NCBI GenBank assembly: GCA_034680345.1
Contig: JAXISZ010000014.1
Location: forward strand, 1 to 45,825
Source: SXZD01 sp034680345
Lineage (GTDB): Bacteria; Pseudomonadota; Gammaproteobacteria; Burkholderiales; Burkholderiaceae_B
Direction: 5' to 3'
DNA: 45,825 bases
Both the position numbers and the translations under genes were made by a program. Below are positions 17,508 through 26,955 of the stretch, one piece after another (positions within the stretch are counted from its first letter, which is position 1; each line of letters starts with the position of its first letter). The notes beneath the pieces are model-generated. The model was not told the DNA's origin. It worked only from the letters and a program-made list of their open reading frames with translations, and did no database searches.

Positions 17508-18668
17508 TCAGTCTGCTTGACGACGTAAAAATGCTGGAATATCGTAACGATCCATGCCACTTTCTTCTAGTGCGGCAACTTGATTGGCTGCTGCACTCCT
17601 AGGATTGCGCCAAACCGCAGGCTCATCAAAGTCTACCCCCATTGGAGCATACGGGCCATCTGTGCCTGTTGCGCGCGCAGCATATGGTGTTTTCACCAAT
17701 TGCGGCTTGATATTGCGCCGGCCCAAACCTGTGGCCACAACGGTCACACGTAAATCGTCACCCATACTTTCATTGGCGGCCGTTCCAAAAATCACGGTGG
17801 CATCTTCAGAGGCATACGCTTTAATAATTGTCATGACCTCTTTGGTTTCACGCATCTTCAAGCTCTTAGATGCAGTAATATTCACCAACAAACCTTTAGC
17901 GCCAGACAGATCAACACCGTCGAGCAAGGGCGATGCAATGGCTTTTTCTGCAGCTACGCGAGCGCGATCTTCACCACTGGCTATTGCAGTACCCATCATT
18001 GCCTTACCTTGTTCAGACATAATGGTCTTAACATCTTCGAAGTCAACGTTAACGTCACCCTCTATATTAATTATTTCTGCTATTCCTGCACAAGCATTAT
18101 GTAAAACATCATCCGCCGCATGGAAACATTCGTCTTGTGTAGCGTCTTCACCCACCACATCCATCAGTTTCTCATTGAGCACAACAATTAAAGAGTTTAC
18201 TTTGCCAGCCAACTGCTCTAACCCTTCTTCAGCCATACGCTTACGACGAGAACCTTCAAAATCAAAAGGTTTTGTAACCACCGCCACAGTTAAAATGCCA
18301 AGTTCCTGGGCCACCTCCGCAACCACCGGGGCCGCACCAGTACCGGTACCACCGCCCATTCCAGCAGTTATAAACACCATATGAGCGCCTCGCAACGCAT
18401 CGCGAATACGGTCACGGTCGTCCTCTGCCGCCTGGCGACCGGCTTCGGGTTTAGCGCCAGCACCCAACCCAGTTTTACCCAGTTGAATTAAAGTTGGCGC
18501 AGAAGTGCGAGACAGCGCTTGCGCATCTGTATTCGCACAAATAAACTCAACACCATTAACCCCTTGATTAATCATGTGCGACACCGCATTACCACCAGCG
18601 CCACCCACACCAATTACTTTAATGATTGTACCGCGAGTTTCAGTTTCTAAAATTTCAAACGATGACAT
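17508..18668 (-). CDS. ftsZ: FtsZ, tubulin-like division GTPase
   Basis: FtsZ polymerises into the Z ring at mid-cell. The GTP-binding tubulin signature GGGTGTG lies at 105-111, with GVGGAGGNAVSHM at 20-32 and the T7 synergy loop NVDFEDVKTIM near 207. A variable linker precedes the conserved C-terminal peptide DRYDIPAFLRRQAD, the docking site for FtsA and ZapD, both also encoded in this window. It has 386 residues. A full AGGAGG ribosome site sits six bases upstream, the strongest in the cluster, fitting the high expression of ftsZ. Confidence 0.98.
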   Translation of the reverse strand: MSSFEILETETRGTIIKVIGVGGAGGNAVSHMINQGVNGVEFICANTDAQALSRTSAPTLIQLGKTGLGAGAKPEAGRQAAEDDRDRIRDALRGAHMVFITAGMGGGTGTGAAPVVAEVAQELGILTVAVVTKPFDFEGSRRKRMAEEGLEQLAGKVNSLIVVLNEKLMDVVGEDATQDECFHAADDVLHNACAGIAEIINIEGDVNVDFEDVKTIMSEQGKAMMGTAIASGEDRARVAAEKAIASPLLDGVDLSGAKGLLVNITASKSLKMRETKEVMTIIKAYASEDATVIFGTAANESMGDDLRVTVVATGLGRRNIKPQLVKTPYAARATGTDGPYAPMGVDFDEPAVWRNPRSAAANQVAALEESGMDRYDIPAFLRRQAD

Positions 18669-18674
18669 ATTCAG

Positions 18675-18680
18675 CCTCCT
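18675..18680 (-). promoter_or_regulatory. Strong ribosome binding site of ftsZ
   Basis: The complement of 18675-18680 is AGGAGG, six bases before the ATG at 18668. It is a complete Shine-Dalgarno core, whereas most genes in this cluster rely on partial sites or start/stop overlaps. It marks ftsZ as translated independently of ftsA. Confidence 0.85.
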
Positions 18681-18725
18681 AACATTGCATCATTGTACTG
18701 TGACTAAGATTAAAGACAAAACGCT

Positions 18726-19958
18726 TTAAAAATTACCCAAAAACCAATCTTTCATGCGCTGCAAAGTCTGGCTAAAACCACCTGTTTGCAAAGCAACTCG
18801 ACGTCCACGCATGGATTGCACCTGCGCCTCATTTAACAACCCAAGCACGGTAGAAAACCTTGGGCTACGCACCACCTCAGACAAACTACGGTTATAGTCC
18901 GGGAGCCCAATGCGCACTGGTTTATGAAATATATCTTCTCCCAATTCAGCAATACCAGGCATTAAGCTGGTTCCACCTGTCAACACCACGCCAGAAGACA
19001 ATAACTCTTCATAACCTGATTCCCGAATTTTTTGACGAACCATACCAAATAACTCCTCAACCCTTGGCTCTATAACACCAGCCAATGCCTGACGCGAAAT
19101 AATTCGCGGACCTCGCTCACCAATACCAGGCACCTCAACCTGTTCGTGCAAATCAACCAATACCTGTTTTGCCACACCATATGCAACTTTTAACTCTTCA
19201 GCTTCAACGGTGGGGGTCCGCAATGCCATAGCAATGTCATTGGTAATTTGATCACCCGCTATTGGCACTACAGCAGTATGGCGAATTGCACCACCTGTAA
19301 ATATTGCAATATCGGTAGTACCACCCCCAATATCTACCATGGCCACGCCAAGCTCTTTTTCATCTTCTGTAAGCACAGCAGTACTACTAGCCAAAGGTTG
19401 CAACACTAAATCTTGAACCTCTAAACCACAACGACGAACACACTTGATAATATTCTGAGCTGCGGAAACAGCTCCTGTTACAATATGAACCTTCACTTCA
19501 AGACGCACCCCACTCATGCCCAAGGGCTCACGCACATCCTCTTGGCCGTCAACAATAAACTCCTGTGGCAACACATGTAAAATTTGCTGATCCGTAGGAA
19601 TGTTTACAGCCTTGGCTGTTTCTATTACCCGTACTACATCTGCTTGGGACACCTCTCGATCCTTAATCGCCACCATGCCAGAGGAATTAAAACTATGAAT
19701 ATGGCTTCCTGCTATCCCTGTAAAAACGGTGCGAATTTTACAATTTGCCATCATCTCAGCCTCTGCCAAAGCGCGCTGAATAGAGGCCACTGTGGATTCT
19801 ATATTAATCACCACGCCCTTTTTCAAGCCATGTGATTCATGCTGTCCCATACCAATAATTTCGTATCGGCCATCTGATAATAACTCAGCCACCATAGCAA
19901 CCACTTTCGAAGTGCCTACATCCAAGCCCACTATTAGATCTTTTTGTTCCTTGCTCAT
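18726..19958 (-). CDS. ftsA: FtsA, actin-like divisome membrane tether
   Basis: FtsA anchors FtsZ filaments to the inner membrane. The actin/Hsp70-type nucleotide fold is shown by LIVGLDVGTSKVVAMVAEL near the start, VDIGGGTTDIAIFTGG in the middle and VVLTGGTSLMPGI toward the end. The C-terminus has the short amphipathic membrane-targeting helix LQRMKDWFLGNF. I prefer ATG 19958 (410 residues, MSKEQKDLIVGLD), which has GTGAG six bases upstream. The ATG at 19973 directly abuts the ftsQ stop and would add five residues. Confidence 0.96.
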   Translation of the reverse strand: MSKEQKDLIVGLDVGTSKVVAMVAELLSDGRYEIIGMGQHESHGLKKGVVINIESTVASIQRALAEAEMMANCKIRTVFTGIAGSHIHSFNSSGMVAIKDREVSQADVVRVIETAKAVNIPTDQQILHVLPQEFIVDGQEDVREPLGMSGVRLEVKVHIVTGAVSAAQNIIKCVRRCGLEVQDLVLQPLASSTAVLTEDEKELGVAMVDIGGGTTDIAIFTGGAIRHTAVVPIAGDQITNDIAMALRTPTVEAEELKVAYGVAKQVLVDLHEQVEVPGIGERGPRIISRQALAGVIEPRVEELFGMVRQKIRESGYEELLSSGVVLTGGTSLMPGIAELGEDIFHKPVRIGLPDYNRSLSEVVRSPRFSTVLGLLNEAQVQSMRGRRVALQTGGFSQTLQRMKDWFLGNF

Positions 19959-19973
19959 GCTGTGCTCACTCAT

Positions 19974-20717
19974 TTATCGGCTATTAGCAGCCAACGCAAA
20001 CCCGGACGGATACCGCAAATCAAATACCGCCAATTTTTTCATCATTTGTGCCATCACAACCGGATAGCTCTTTAAAAATAACGCCAACTGTTCCTGCATC
20101 GGCCTCTCTGACCGATCAACACCAAACTCTACCCGCAAACCATTGTCTAAAACCGCTGTCCAAGCAAAACGATCGGACAATCGCAACTCAAGCACCTGAA
20201 GATTTAACTGGCTCAGCTGGTCGTTTAATAAAAAATAACGCTCAACCACTTGACTTTGACTGCCCTTAGGCCCATGCAAGATTGGCAACTTTCCAATAGA
20301 CTGGCTCTCCGCTTCTGCCACATTGGCTGAAAACACCTCGCCCAAACGGCTAACCAAGCGATTTTCCCCCCAATATCCTAAAACCTCGTGCTCTACTAAA
20401 GAAACCCGCAAACGATTGGGCCACATCCGACGCACAGTAGCCTTTCGCACCCAAGGTACATTTTCAAAGGCTTGGCGGGCTTTTGCCAAATTCATTGTAA
20501 AAAAGTTACCCTGCAACACAGGCAATGCATGCTCACGAATAGCGGCCCGATTAATATGCTCGAACTGCCCTTCCAACTCAATATGCTTGAATACAAATAC
20601 AGGTCTATGGGTTAGCCACACCAAAGTGGCCAAGGAAAATAAAACCAAGGCCACAGTAGAACATATCACCGAAAGCGCATTCATCAAACGAATGTCGTGC
20701 CATAGGCTACCTAACAT
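19974..20717 (-). CDS. ftsQ: FtsQ, divisome bitopic membrane protein
   Basis: FtsQ links early cytoplasmic and late periplasmic division proteins and binds FtsL/FtsB. The 247-residue protein has a short cytoplasmic N-terminus, one membrane helix (about 14-36) and a POTRA domain at about 40-110 (FKHIELEGQFEHINRAAI, then VPWVRKATVRRMWPNRLRVSL). The FtsQ beta domain follows. Its ATG immediately follows the ddl stop codon, consistent with translational coupling. Confidence 0.94.
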   Translation of the reverse strand: MLGSLWHDIRLMNALSVICSTVALVLFSLATLVWLTHRPVFVFKHIELEGQFEHINRAAIREHALPVLQGNFFTMNLAKARQAFENVPWVRKATVRRMWPNRLRVSLVEHEVLGYWGENRLVSRLGEVFSANVAEAESQSIGKLPILHGPKGSQSQVVERYFLLNDQLSQLNLQVLELRLSDRFAWTAVLDNGLRVEFGVDRSERPMQEQLALFLKSYPVVMAQMMKKLAVFDLRYPSGFALAANSR

Positions 20718-21710
20718 TTAGAGTTCCTTTTGACCCCGAATATTGCTTTTCAAAGATGCTTGGGACAACAAATATATCACCAGCGTTGCGTAATCCATAC
20801 CAGCAACCCGAGCGCTCATCGGCACCAAAGAATGGTCCGTCATTCCCGGACTGGTATTCATTTCTAACAACCAAGGGCGCTGCTGTGCATCCAGCATAAT
20901 ATCTGCACGCCCCCAACCACTACACCCTAAAGCCAAGTAAGCTTTAAGAGCCAATGCTTTAAGATCTTCATTCAAGGCATCAGAAAAACCCGAAGGGCAA
21001 AAATACTGTGTTTGATCACACAAGTATTTATTATGATAGTCATAATTTCCACCTGGAGCAGAGATTTGAACTGGCGGCAAAGCAAATGCCTGCAAGCCCT
21101 CACCCAGAACTGGCACAGTCACCTCAGCGCCAGCTATAAAAGCCTCAGCCAAAACCTGACAGTCATAAGCATAAGCCTGAGCAAAAGCCGGCCTCAGTTG
21201 TTCAACCGAAGTCACCTTGGTGAGCCCTAGAGTAGAACCTTCCTGTGCTGGCTTTGTAATCAAAGGCAATCCCAAGCGAGAAACTACGGTTTGCGCACAA
21301 AAGTCCTCTGTTAATTCAATGAAATCAGGAGTTGTCAAGCCCTGTTGCTGCCAAATGCGCTTGGTTAAGGATTTATCCATAGCTACAGCAGAAGACAAAA
21401 CCCCGCTACCTGTATATGGAAGTCGCAAATACTCCAATAAACCCTGTATTGTTCCATCTTCGCCAAATCGGCCATGCAAAGCAATAAATGCTCGATCATA
21501 ATCCCCATCCAACAACTGCTTTAGTGACGTGACAGCCGGATCAAATCCATGAGCATCAACCCCCCTACTGTGCAAAGCTGACAAAACCATCGAACCCGAT
21601 TTTAAAGACACCTCTCGCTCAGCGGACAACCCACCATATACAACCAAAACACGCCCTAAATCTGCTGGCGCCATAGATTTTACTTGTTGCAATATATTCA
21701 TCGAACTCAC
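20718..21710 (-). CDS. ddl: D-alanine--D-alanine ligase
   Basis: Ddl makes the D-Ala-D-Ala dipeptide that MurF adds to the peptidoglycan precursor. The ATP-grasp protein (330 residues) shows VVYGGLSAEREVSLKSG at the start, LPLITKPAQEGSTLGLTKV, ADIMLDAQQRPWLLEMNTSPGMT and a final helix. GTG 21710 overlaps the murC TGA in a GTGA junction and has GGGAG seven bases upstream, so I keep it over the in-frame ATG at 21701. Confidence 0.96.
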   Translation of the reverse strand: MSSMNILQQVKSMAPADLGRVLVVYGGLSAEREVSLKSGSMVLSALHSRGVDAHGFDPAVTSLKQLLDGDYDRAFIALHGRFGEDGTIQGLLEYLRLPYTGSGVLSSAVAMDKSLTKRIWQQQGLTTPDFIELTEDFCAQTVVSRLGLPLITKPAQEGSTLGLTKVTSVEQLRPAFAQAYAYDCQVLAEAFIAGAEVTVPVLGEGLQAFALPPVQISAPGGNYDYHNKYLCDQTQYFCPSGFSDALNEDLKALALKAYLALGCSGWGRADIMLDAQQRPWLLEMNTSPGMTDHSLVPMSARVAGMDYATLVIYLLSQASLKSNIRGQKEL

Positions 21711-23101
21711 GTCAATTCTCCCACTTGTTTTAAGCGTTTCGGTAAACCACCAATTGACCCAGCCCCCATAGTAATTACAACATCGCCGCTTTGTGCTGTT
21801 TGCAACAATATTTCAAACATTTCATCAAGGTCTTGGACAAAAATTGGCTCCACTTTACCCAAAACACGCACAGTTCGGGCAAGAGCTCGGCCATCTGCCG
21901 CTACAATAGGCATCTCACCTGCGGCATACACCTCCGATAAAATCAACACATCAGCAGTAGATAACACTTTAGCAAAATCTTCAAAGCAATCGCGCGTTCG
22001 TGTATAACGATGCGGCTGAAATGCCAACACCAAGCGCCGCCCAGGAAAAGCACCCCGAGCAGCTGCTAATGTCGCAGCCATCTCAATCGGATGATGGCCA
22101 TAATCATCAATCAGCGTAAAACTTCCCTGACCTAGCAAGGAAACCTCACCCCACTGAGAAAAACGCCGCGCTACCCCATTGAACTGTTCTAATGCCGCGC
22201 AAATGTCTGAATCTGACACATTCAATGCCGTTGCTACGGCAATCGCCGCTAAAGCATTTAGAACATTATGCACCCCAGGCAAATTTAAACTCACTTGTAG
22301 ATCTGTTGCGCCATCTCGAATCACACGAAAACGCATTTGTAAACCATCTGCAATAACATCTACAGCTCGCACCTCAGCCCCTTGCGACAACCCATAAGTG
22401 ACTATCGGCTTAGACACAAAAGGAATAATTTCGCGCACATGCGGATCATCTACACACAAAACCGCTTCACCATAAAAGGGCAAACGCTGGGTAAATTCAA
22501 TAAACGCTTGTTTTAAACGAGTAAAATCATGGCCATAAGTATCCATATGGTCAGCGTCAATATTGGTGATTACCGCAAAAATTGGCATTAAATTCAAAAA
22601 AGAAGCGTCAGACTCGTCTGCCTCTACCACTATGTACTCACCTGTTCCTAATTTTGCATTTGCACCCGCAGAGTTCAACCGCCCGCCAATCACAAATGTA
22701 GGATCCAAACACCCCTGCGCCAAAATACTAGCCACCAAACTGGTTGTGGTGGTTTTTCCATGCGTACCCGCGATAGCAATGCCTTTTTTTAAACGCATTA
22801 ATTCAGCCAACATAACAGCCCTAGGCACCACAGGAATACGACGGTCGCGAGCAGCCACAACCTCAGGATTATGCGCACTCACCGCGCTAGAAATAACCAC
22901 AACGTCAGCATGTTGTATATTTTCAGCCGCGTGACCAATCATCACTTTAATGTCCATAGCACACAAACGCTGAGTGACCGCTGAATCAAGTAAGTCAGAA
23001 CCGCTAATTTGATATCCCAAATTTTTTAAAACCTCAGCAATACCGCTCATACCAGAACCGCCAATGCCAATAAAGTGTATTTTTCTAAATTTATTCTTCA
23101 T
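21707..23101 (-). CDS. murC: MurC, UDP-N-acetylmuramate--L-alanine ligase
   Basis: MurC adds L-alanine to UDP-MurNAc, the first peptide-stem step. The nucleotide-binding motif FIGIGGSGMSGIAEVL lies at 10-25 and the Mur-ligase P-loop GTHGKTTTT at 112-120. EADESDASFLNL and the HPIEMAATL region are characteristic. It has 464 residues. Its ATG overlaps the murG stop in an ATGA junction. Confidence 0.97.
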   Translation of the reverse strand: MKNKFRKIHFIGIGGSGMSGIAEVLKNLGYQISGSDLLDSAVTQRLCAMDIKVMIGHAAENIQHADVVVISSAVSAHNPEVVAARDRRIPVVPRAVMLAELMRLKKGIAIAGTHGKTTTTSLVASILAQGCLDPTFVIGGRLNSAGANAKLGTGEYIVVEADESDASFLNLMPIFAVITNIDADHMDTYGHDFTRLKQAFIEFTQRLPFYGEAVLCVDDPHVREIIPFVSKPIVTYGLSQGAEVRAVDVIADGLQMRFRVIRDGATDLQVSLNLPGVHNVLNALAAIAVATALNVSDSDICAALEQFNGVARRFSQWGEVSLLGQGSFTLIDDYGHHPIEMAATLAAARGAFPGRRLVLAFQPHRYTRTRDCFEDFAKVLSTADVLILSEVYAAGEMPIVAADGRALARTVRVLGKVEPIFVQDLDEMFEILLQTAQSGDVVITMGAGSIGGLPKRLKQVGELT

Positions 23102-24195
23102 GATCTGACAATCGCCTCTAAATGCATGACAACATCACGAGTAGCTTCTGGTTTAGCGGCCTGTTTTGCCGCACAAGCCACACGCATTAAGCCCTCTGGA
23201 TCCTGGCTACGCTGCTCTAGCCAATCGGCAAGGTACTGCGCAGTTAATTCATGCTGTGGACATAACCAAGCGGCTTGTTGATCAACCAAAAAAAGTGCAT
23301 TGCTAGTTTGATGGTCATCTACTGCGTGTGGATATGGAACAAATAATGCTGCAACACCCACCGCCGCCACTTCAGCCACTGTCATTGCACCAGCCCGACA
23401 AACCACCACATCAGCATGACTCAAGGCCTGCGACATATTTTGTATGAAAGGCACACACGTTGCCGAGACATCAGCTTGCAAATACTGTTGCTGTAATTGT
23501 TCAAGATGAGCTTGCCCTGCTTGATGAGTCACCTCCCAAGCCAAACCACCTGTGCACCTGTGTTTCAGCAAAGCCAACGCTGCTGGCACCCTTTCATTTA
23601 ACGCAGCAGCCCCTAAACTACCACCCACAACCAACAATTTTAATGATTTTGACTGCGGTTGATTGACATAACGGGTCTCTGGAGCAGGCAAATTAAGTAA
23701 CTCTTCCCGAATAGGGTTGCCCACCCAATAGGCATTTGGCAAAGCCTTTGGAAATGCGACCAAAACACGATTGGCCAACTTTGCTAAAATACGATTAGTC
23801 AACCCTGCCACAGAATTTTGCTCATGCACTACCAGTGGAATACCCAGTAAACAGGCCATTACCCCGCCAGGGAAAGCAACATACCCCCCCATACCTAAAA
23901 CAACCGAAGGCCGAAAACGCTGAAGAACACACCAAGCGTGCCAAAAAGCGCGCAATAAACGCCAAGGGGCTAATAACAAACTCACAATACCTTTGCCGCG
24001 CAAACCTGAAAACACAAGTGGATTGATAATTAAAGCATGCTCTTGCACCAAACGCCCCTCCATTGCATGAGGGTTACCCAACCACTGCACATCCCAACCG
24101 CGTTGCTGCAGCAACTTAGCCACAGCCAAACCAGGGAAGATATGCCCCCCTGTGCCACCAGCCATAATCAAAGCTTTGCGGCTAAGTTGGCTCAT
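23098..24195 (-). CDS. murG: MurG, lipid II synthase (GT28)
   Basis: MurG transfers GlcNAc from UDP-GlcNAc to lipid I at the inner face of the membrane, forming lipid II. The two Rossmann-like domains show AGGTGGHIFPGLAVA (12-26), VVHEQNSVAGLTNRILA, LLVVGGSLGAAALNE and the donor-binding CRAGAMTVAEVAAVGVAALF. The protein has 365 residues. ATGA overlap with ftsW upstream and with murC downstream. Confidence 0.97.
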   Translation of the reverse strand: MSQLSRKALIMAGGTGGHIFPGLAVAKLLQQRGWDVQWLGNPHAMEGRLVQEHALIINPLVFSGLRGKGIVSLLLAPWRLLRAFWHAWCVLQRFRPSVVLGMGGYVAFPGGVMACLLGIPLVVHEQNSVAGLTNRILAKLANRVLVAFPKALPNAYWVGNPIREELLNLPAPETRYVNQPQSKSLKLLVVGGSLGAAALNERVPAALALLKHRCTGGLAWEVTHQAGQAHLEQLQQQYLQADVSATCVPFIQNMSQALSHADVVVCRAGAMTVAEVAAVGVAALFVPYPHAVDDHQTSNALFLVDQQAAWLCPQHELTAQYLADWLEQRSQDPEGLMRVACAAKQAAKPEATRDVVMHLEAIVRS

Positions 24196-25463
24196 GACCG
24201 CCTCCGCAAAGAGACTCCTCGCATCATCTGACGAGATTCAAAATCAACACGCAACAAAATAGCCAAAGCTATACAATTAACTAAAATTCCTGAGCCGCCA
24301 TAGCTCATTAAAGGCAAAGTTAAACCCTTGGTAGGTAACAGTCCAAGATTAACACCCATATTTATAAAAACCTGCACACCTAACCATATACCCACACCTT
24401 TGGCCACCAAACCAGCGAACACCCGATCCAAAGCAATAGCCTGAGCACCAATCAAAAACGCCCGATACACCACAAAGGCGAACGCACAAATAACAAAAGC
24501 AACACCAATAAAACCAAGTTCCTCACCGATGACAGCCAACAAAAAATCAGTATGGGCTTCCGGCAAATAATGTAATTTTTCAACGCTCGCGCCTAAACTA
24601 ACCCCCGTTAATTCACCACGACCAAATGCAATCAAAGAATGTGACAGTTGGTATGCTTTACCTAAAGCATTTTTTTCATCCCAAGGATTTAAGTATGCAA
24701 AAAAACGTTCGCGGCGATAATCGCTACTGGCAATCAGGGTTACAAATGCAAATAACATAATCGCACAAATACCAAAAAATATTCGAGCATTCACACCCCC
24801 CAAAAAAAGAATGCCAAACGCGATCGCAACAATCACCATAAAGGCACCCATATCTGGCTCTAATAGCAATAAAACACCTACGAAACTCATAGCCAAACCC
24901 ATAGGCAGCAAACCTTTGGCAACACTCTGCATATAATCTTGCTTTCGCACAGTAAAATCAGCCGCATACAGTAATGCAGCTACTTTCATCAACTCCGAAG
25001 GTTGCAAGTTCATGAAATACAAGGGCAACCAACGCCGCGCACCGTTCACCCCTTTACCCACCCCAGGAATCAACACCAAAATTAATAAAATCAACGTACA
25101 AACAAACAATAAAGGCGCCAAACGCTGCCAAATTTGCAAAGGAATTTGAAATACCATAACAGCTGCTACCGCCCCAATGCATAAAGACATTACGTGCCGC
25201 AGCAAAAAATGAGTGGACTGGTAATTAACATACTTAGGCGAATCAGGCAAAGCCACCGAAGCTGAATACACCATAACCATCCCCAGCAACAACAACACCA
25301 AAGCAACTCCCATCAATGGCTGATCAAATTCTGACCAATTTGGATAGCGCACCTTGGTTGCTGAAGCACCGCCAAGACCAGCATACCGAGCTGATAAAGC
25401 CGCACCTTGTGGCAATGTTATACGATTGCTGCGGCGCAAAAAAGATTTGAAAGGATTTAACAT
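24192..25463 (-). CDS. ftsW: FtsW, septal peptidoglycan glycosyltransferase (SEDS)
   Basis: FtsW is the SEDS-family polymerase that works with FtsI at the septum. The 423-residue protein has about ten membrane helices after a basic N-terminus. Conserved SEDS blocks include LQPSELMKVAALLYAADF, LLEPDMGAFMVI, EAHTDFLLAVIGEELGF and GLLPTKGLTLPLMSYGGSG. The gene overlaps murD by 7 bp upstream and murG by 4 bp downstream. Confidence 0.97.
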   Translation of the reverse strand: MLNPFKSFLRRSNRITLPQGAALSARYAGLGGASATKVRYPNWSEFDQPLMGVALVLLLLGMVMVYSASVALPDSPKYVNYQSTHFLLRHVMSLCIGAVAAVMVFQIPLQIWQRLAPLLFVCTLILLILVLIPGVGKGVNGARRWLPLYFMNLQPSELMKVAALLYAADFTVRKQDYMQSVAKGLLPMGLAMSFVGVLLLLEPDMGAFMVIVAIAFGILFLGGVNARIFFGICAIMLFAFVTLIASSDYRRERFFAYLNPWDEKNALGKAYQLSHSLIAFGRGELTGVSLGASVEKLHYLPEAHTDFLLAVIGEELGFIGVAFVICAFAFVVYRAFLIGAQAIALDRVFAGLVAKGVGIWLGVQVFINMGVNLGLLPTKGLTLPLMSYGGSGILVNCIALAILLRVDFESRQMMRGVSLRRRS

Positions 25464-26923
25464 AAATGTCCTGCCTGCGCAGCAATTTCACGCACTGTTT
25501 GAATAAACACTTCTGCACGCTCCACATAACTTTGAAACATGTCCAAACTTGCGCAAGCCGGTGACAACAACACCGCGTCCCCCGCCTGCGCTATAGACGC
25601 TGCCTTGGCAACCGCATTTTGTAAAGAATCACAATGATGTAAATCCACACCAGTAAAAGCCAAAGCCAGAGCTATTTCAGCTGAGTCTTGTCCAATTAAG
25701 ATGACAGCGCGCGCATGGCAAGCAACCGCCTGCGCCAATGGCAAAAACGATTGTCCTTTGCCTTGCCCACCTGCAATTAGAACAGCTGTTTGACCCAAAC
25801 CGTTAAGAGCTGCAACCGTAGCACCAACATTCGTACCTTTACTGTCGTCAATGTAATCAACACCTGAAACCGTTGTAACATATTCAAGGCGATGGGGCTC
25901 TCCCCGATACTGCCTTAACCCATGCAGTAAATCAGCTAAGGACAAACCCAAAGCGCGGCACAGGGCTAATGCTGCTAAAGCGTTAATTGCATTATGTAGC
26001 CCTTTGATCTGCAAGGCGTCCATTGGTATCAACCTTTTTATTTGAACTGGCTGTGCCTGTTTTTTTTGCTGACAACCAACCTCCTGCTCTTCAGGCTGCG
26101 CATAAACCAACCAAACCAAACCATTTTCCCTTGAAAGACCATACGAATTAGCCTGTTGTGGAGTATCTTGTCCAAAAGTAACAGCATGGTTTTGACCAAC
26201 CATCGCAACACACCAAGGGTCATCACGATTCAAAACCCGATGTGTCTGAGCAAAAAAGATACGTTCTTTAGCGGCAGCATACGCTTTCATATCACCATGC
26301 CAATCCAAATGATCTTCTGTTAAATTCAAGACTGCAGCAACATCACATTGCAAACTGTATGTATGCTGCAACTGAAAGCTAGAAAGCTCAAGCACCCAAA
26401 TATTCGGCAAAGTATCCATCTGAATTGCATCCTGCAAAGCATCCAAAGCCGCTGGGCTAATATTACCTGCAATCAAAACACTACAACCCGCTCGCTCACA
26501 TAACATATGCACCAAACGGGTGGTGGTGGTTTTACCATTTGTGCCAGTCACACCCACAATTTTTGGACAATATCCCAGATGCTTTCTTAAATCATTTAAC
26601 GCTAGGGCAAATACTTCTATTTCAGACAAAAAACGACGCCCACAAGCCTGTAATTGCGCCTCTACTGCCACCAAAGGCCACTGATTTGGGCTGAGCCCTG
26701 GACTCACCAATACCTGGTCATAGCGCAATACATCGTCAGGTAAACAAGTTAAGTAGGTAATGTGTTTGCCAATACCGGGTAACTGCTCCAACCCTGGAGC
26801 CAGTGGCCGAGTATCAAACACAGCAACTTCAGCGCCATGAGCCACACAAAAACGGACCATGGCCAAACCCGACTGCCCTAAACCCAACACCAAAACAACT
26901 TGCTTTTGTAAAAAAGAAATCAC
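25457..26923 (-). CDS. murD: MurD, UDP-N-acetylmuramoyl-L-alanine--D-glutamate ligase
   Basis: MurD adds D-glutamate to the peptide stem. The N-terminal UDP-binding fold has VLVLGLGQSGLAMVRF at 10-25. The Mur-ligase P-loop is GVTGTNGKTTTTR (Lys131) and YIDDSKGTNVGATVAAL is the C-terminal signature. Length (488) is slightly above average because of an insert rich in Gln and Lys near residues 285-300. The start is GTG 26923, 32 bp after mraY. Confidence 0.96.
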   Translation of the reverse strand: MISFLQKQVVLVLGLGQSGLAMVRFCVAHGAEVAVFDTRPLAPGLEQLPGIGKHITYLTCLPDDVLRYDQVLVSPGLSPNQWPLVAVEAQLQACGRRFLSEIEVFALALNDLRKHLGYCPKIVGVTGTNGKTTTTRLVHMLCERAGCSVLIAGNISPAALDALQDAIQMDTLPNIWVLELSSFQLQHTYSLQCDVAAVLNLTEDHLDWHGDMKAYAAAKERIFFAQTHRVLNRDDPWCVAMVGQNHAVTFGQDTPQQANSYGLSRENGLVWLVYAQPEEQEVGCQQKKQAQPVQIKRLIPMDALQIKGLHNAINALAALALCRALGLSLADLLHGLRQYRGEPHRLEYVTTVSGVDYIDDSKGTNVGATVAALNGLGQTAVLIAGGQGKGQSFLPLAQAVACHARAVILIGQDSAEIALALAFTGVDLHHCDSLQNAVAKAASIAQAGDAVLLSPACASLDMFQSYVERAEVFIQTVREIAAQAGHLC

Positions 26924-26955
26924 GTTCGCACCAATTTACAGAAATTTTGCACACT

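Noticed and set aside
17584..18384. 266-residue open frame antisense to ftsZ
   Set aside because: It is a shadow of the GC-structured ftsZ codons, rich in Ser/Thr/Pro with no ribosome site and no recognisable motif.
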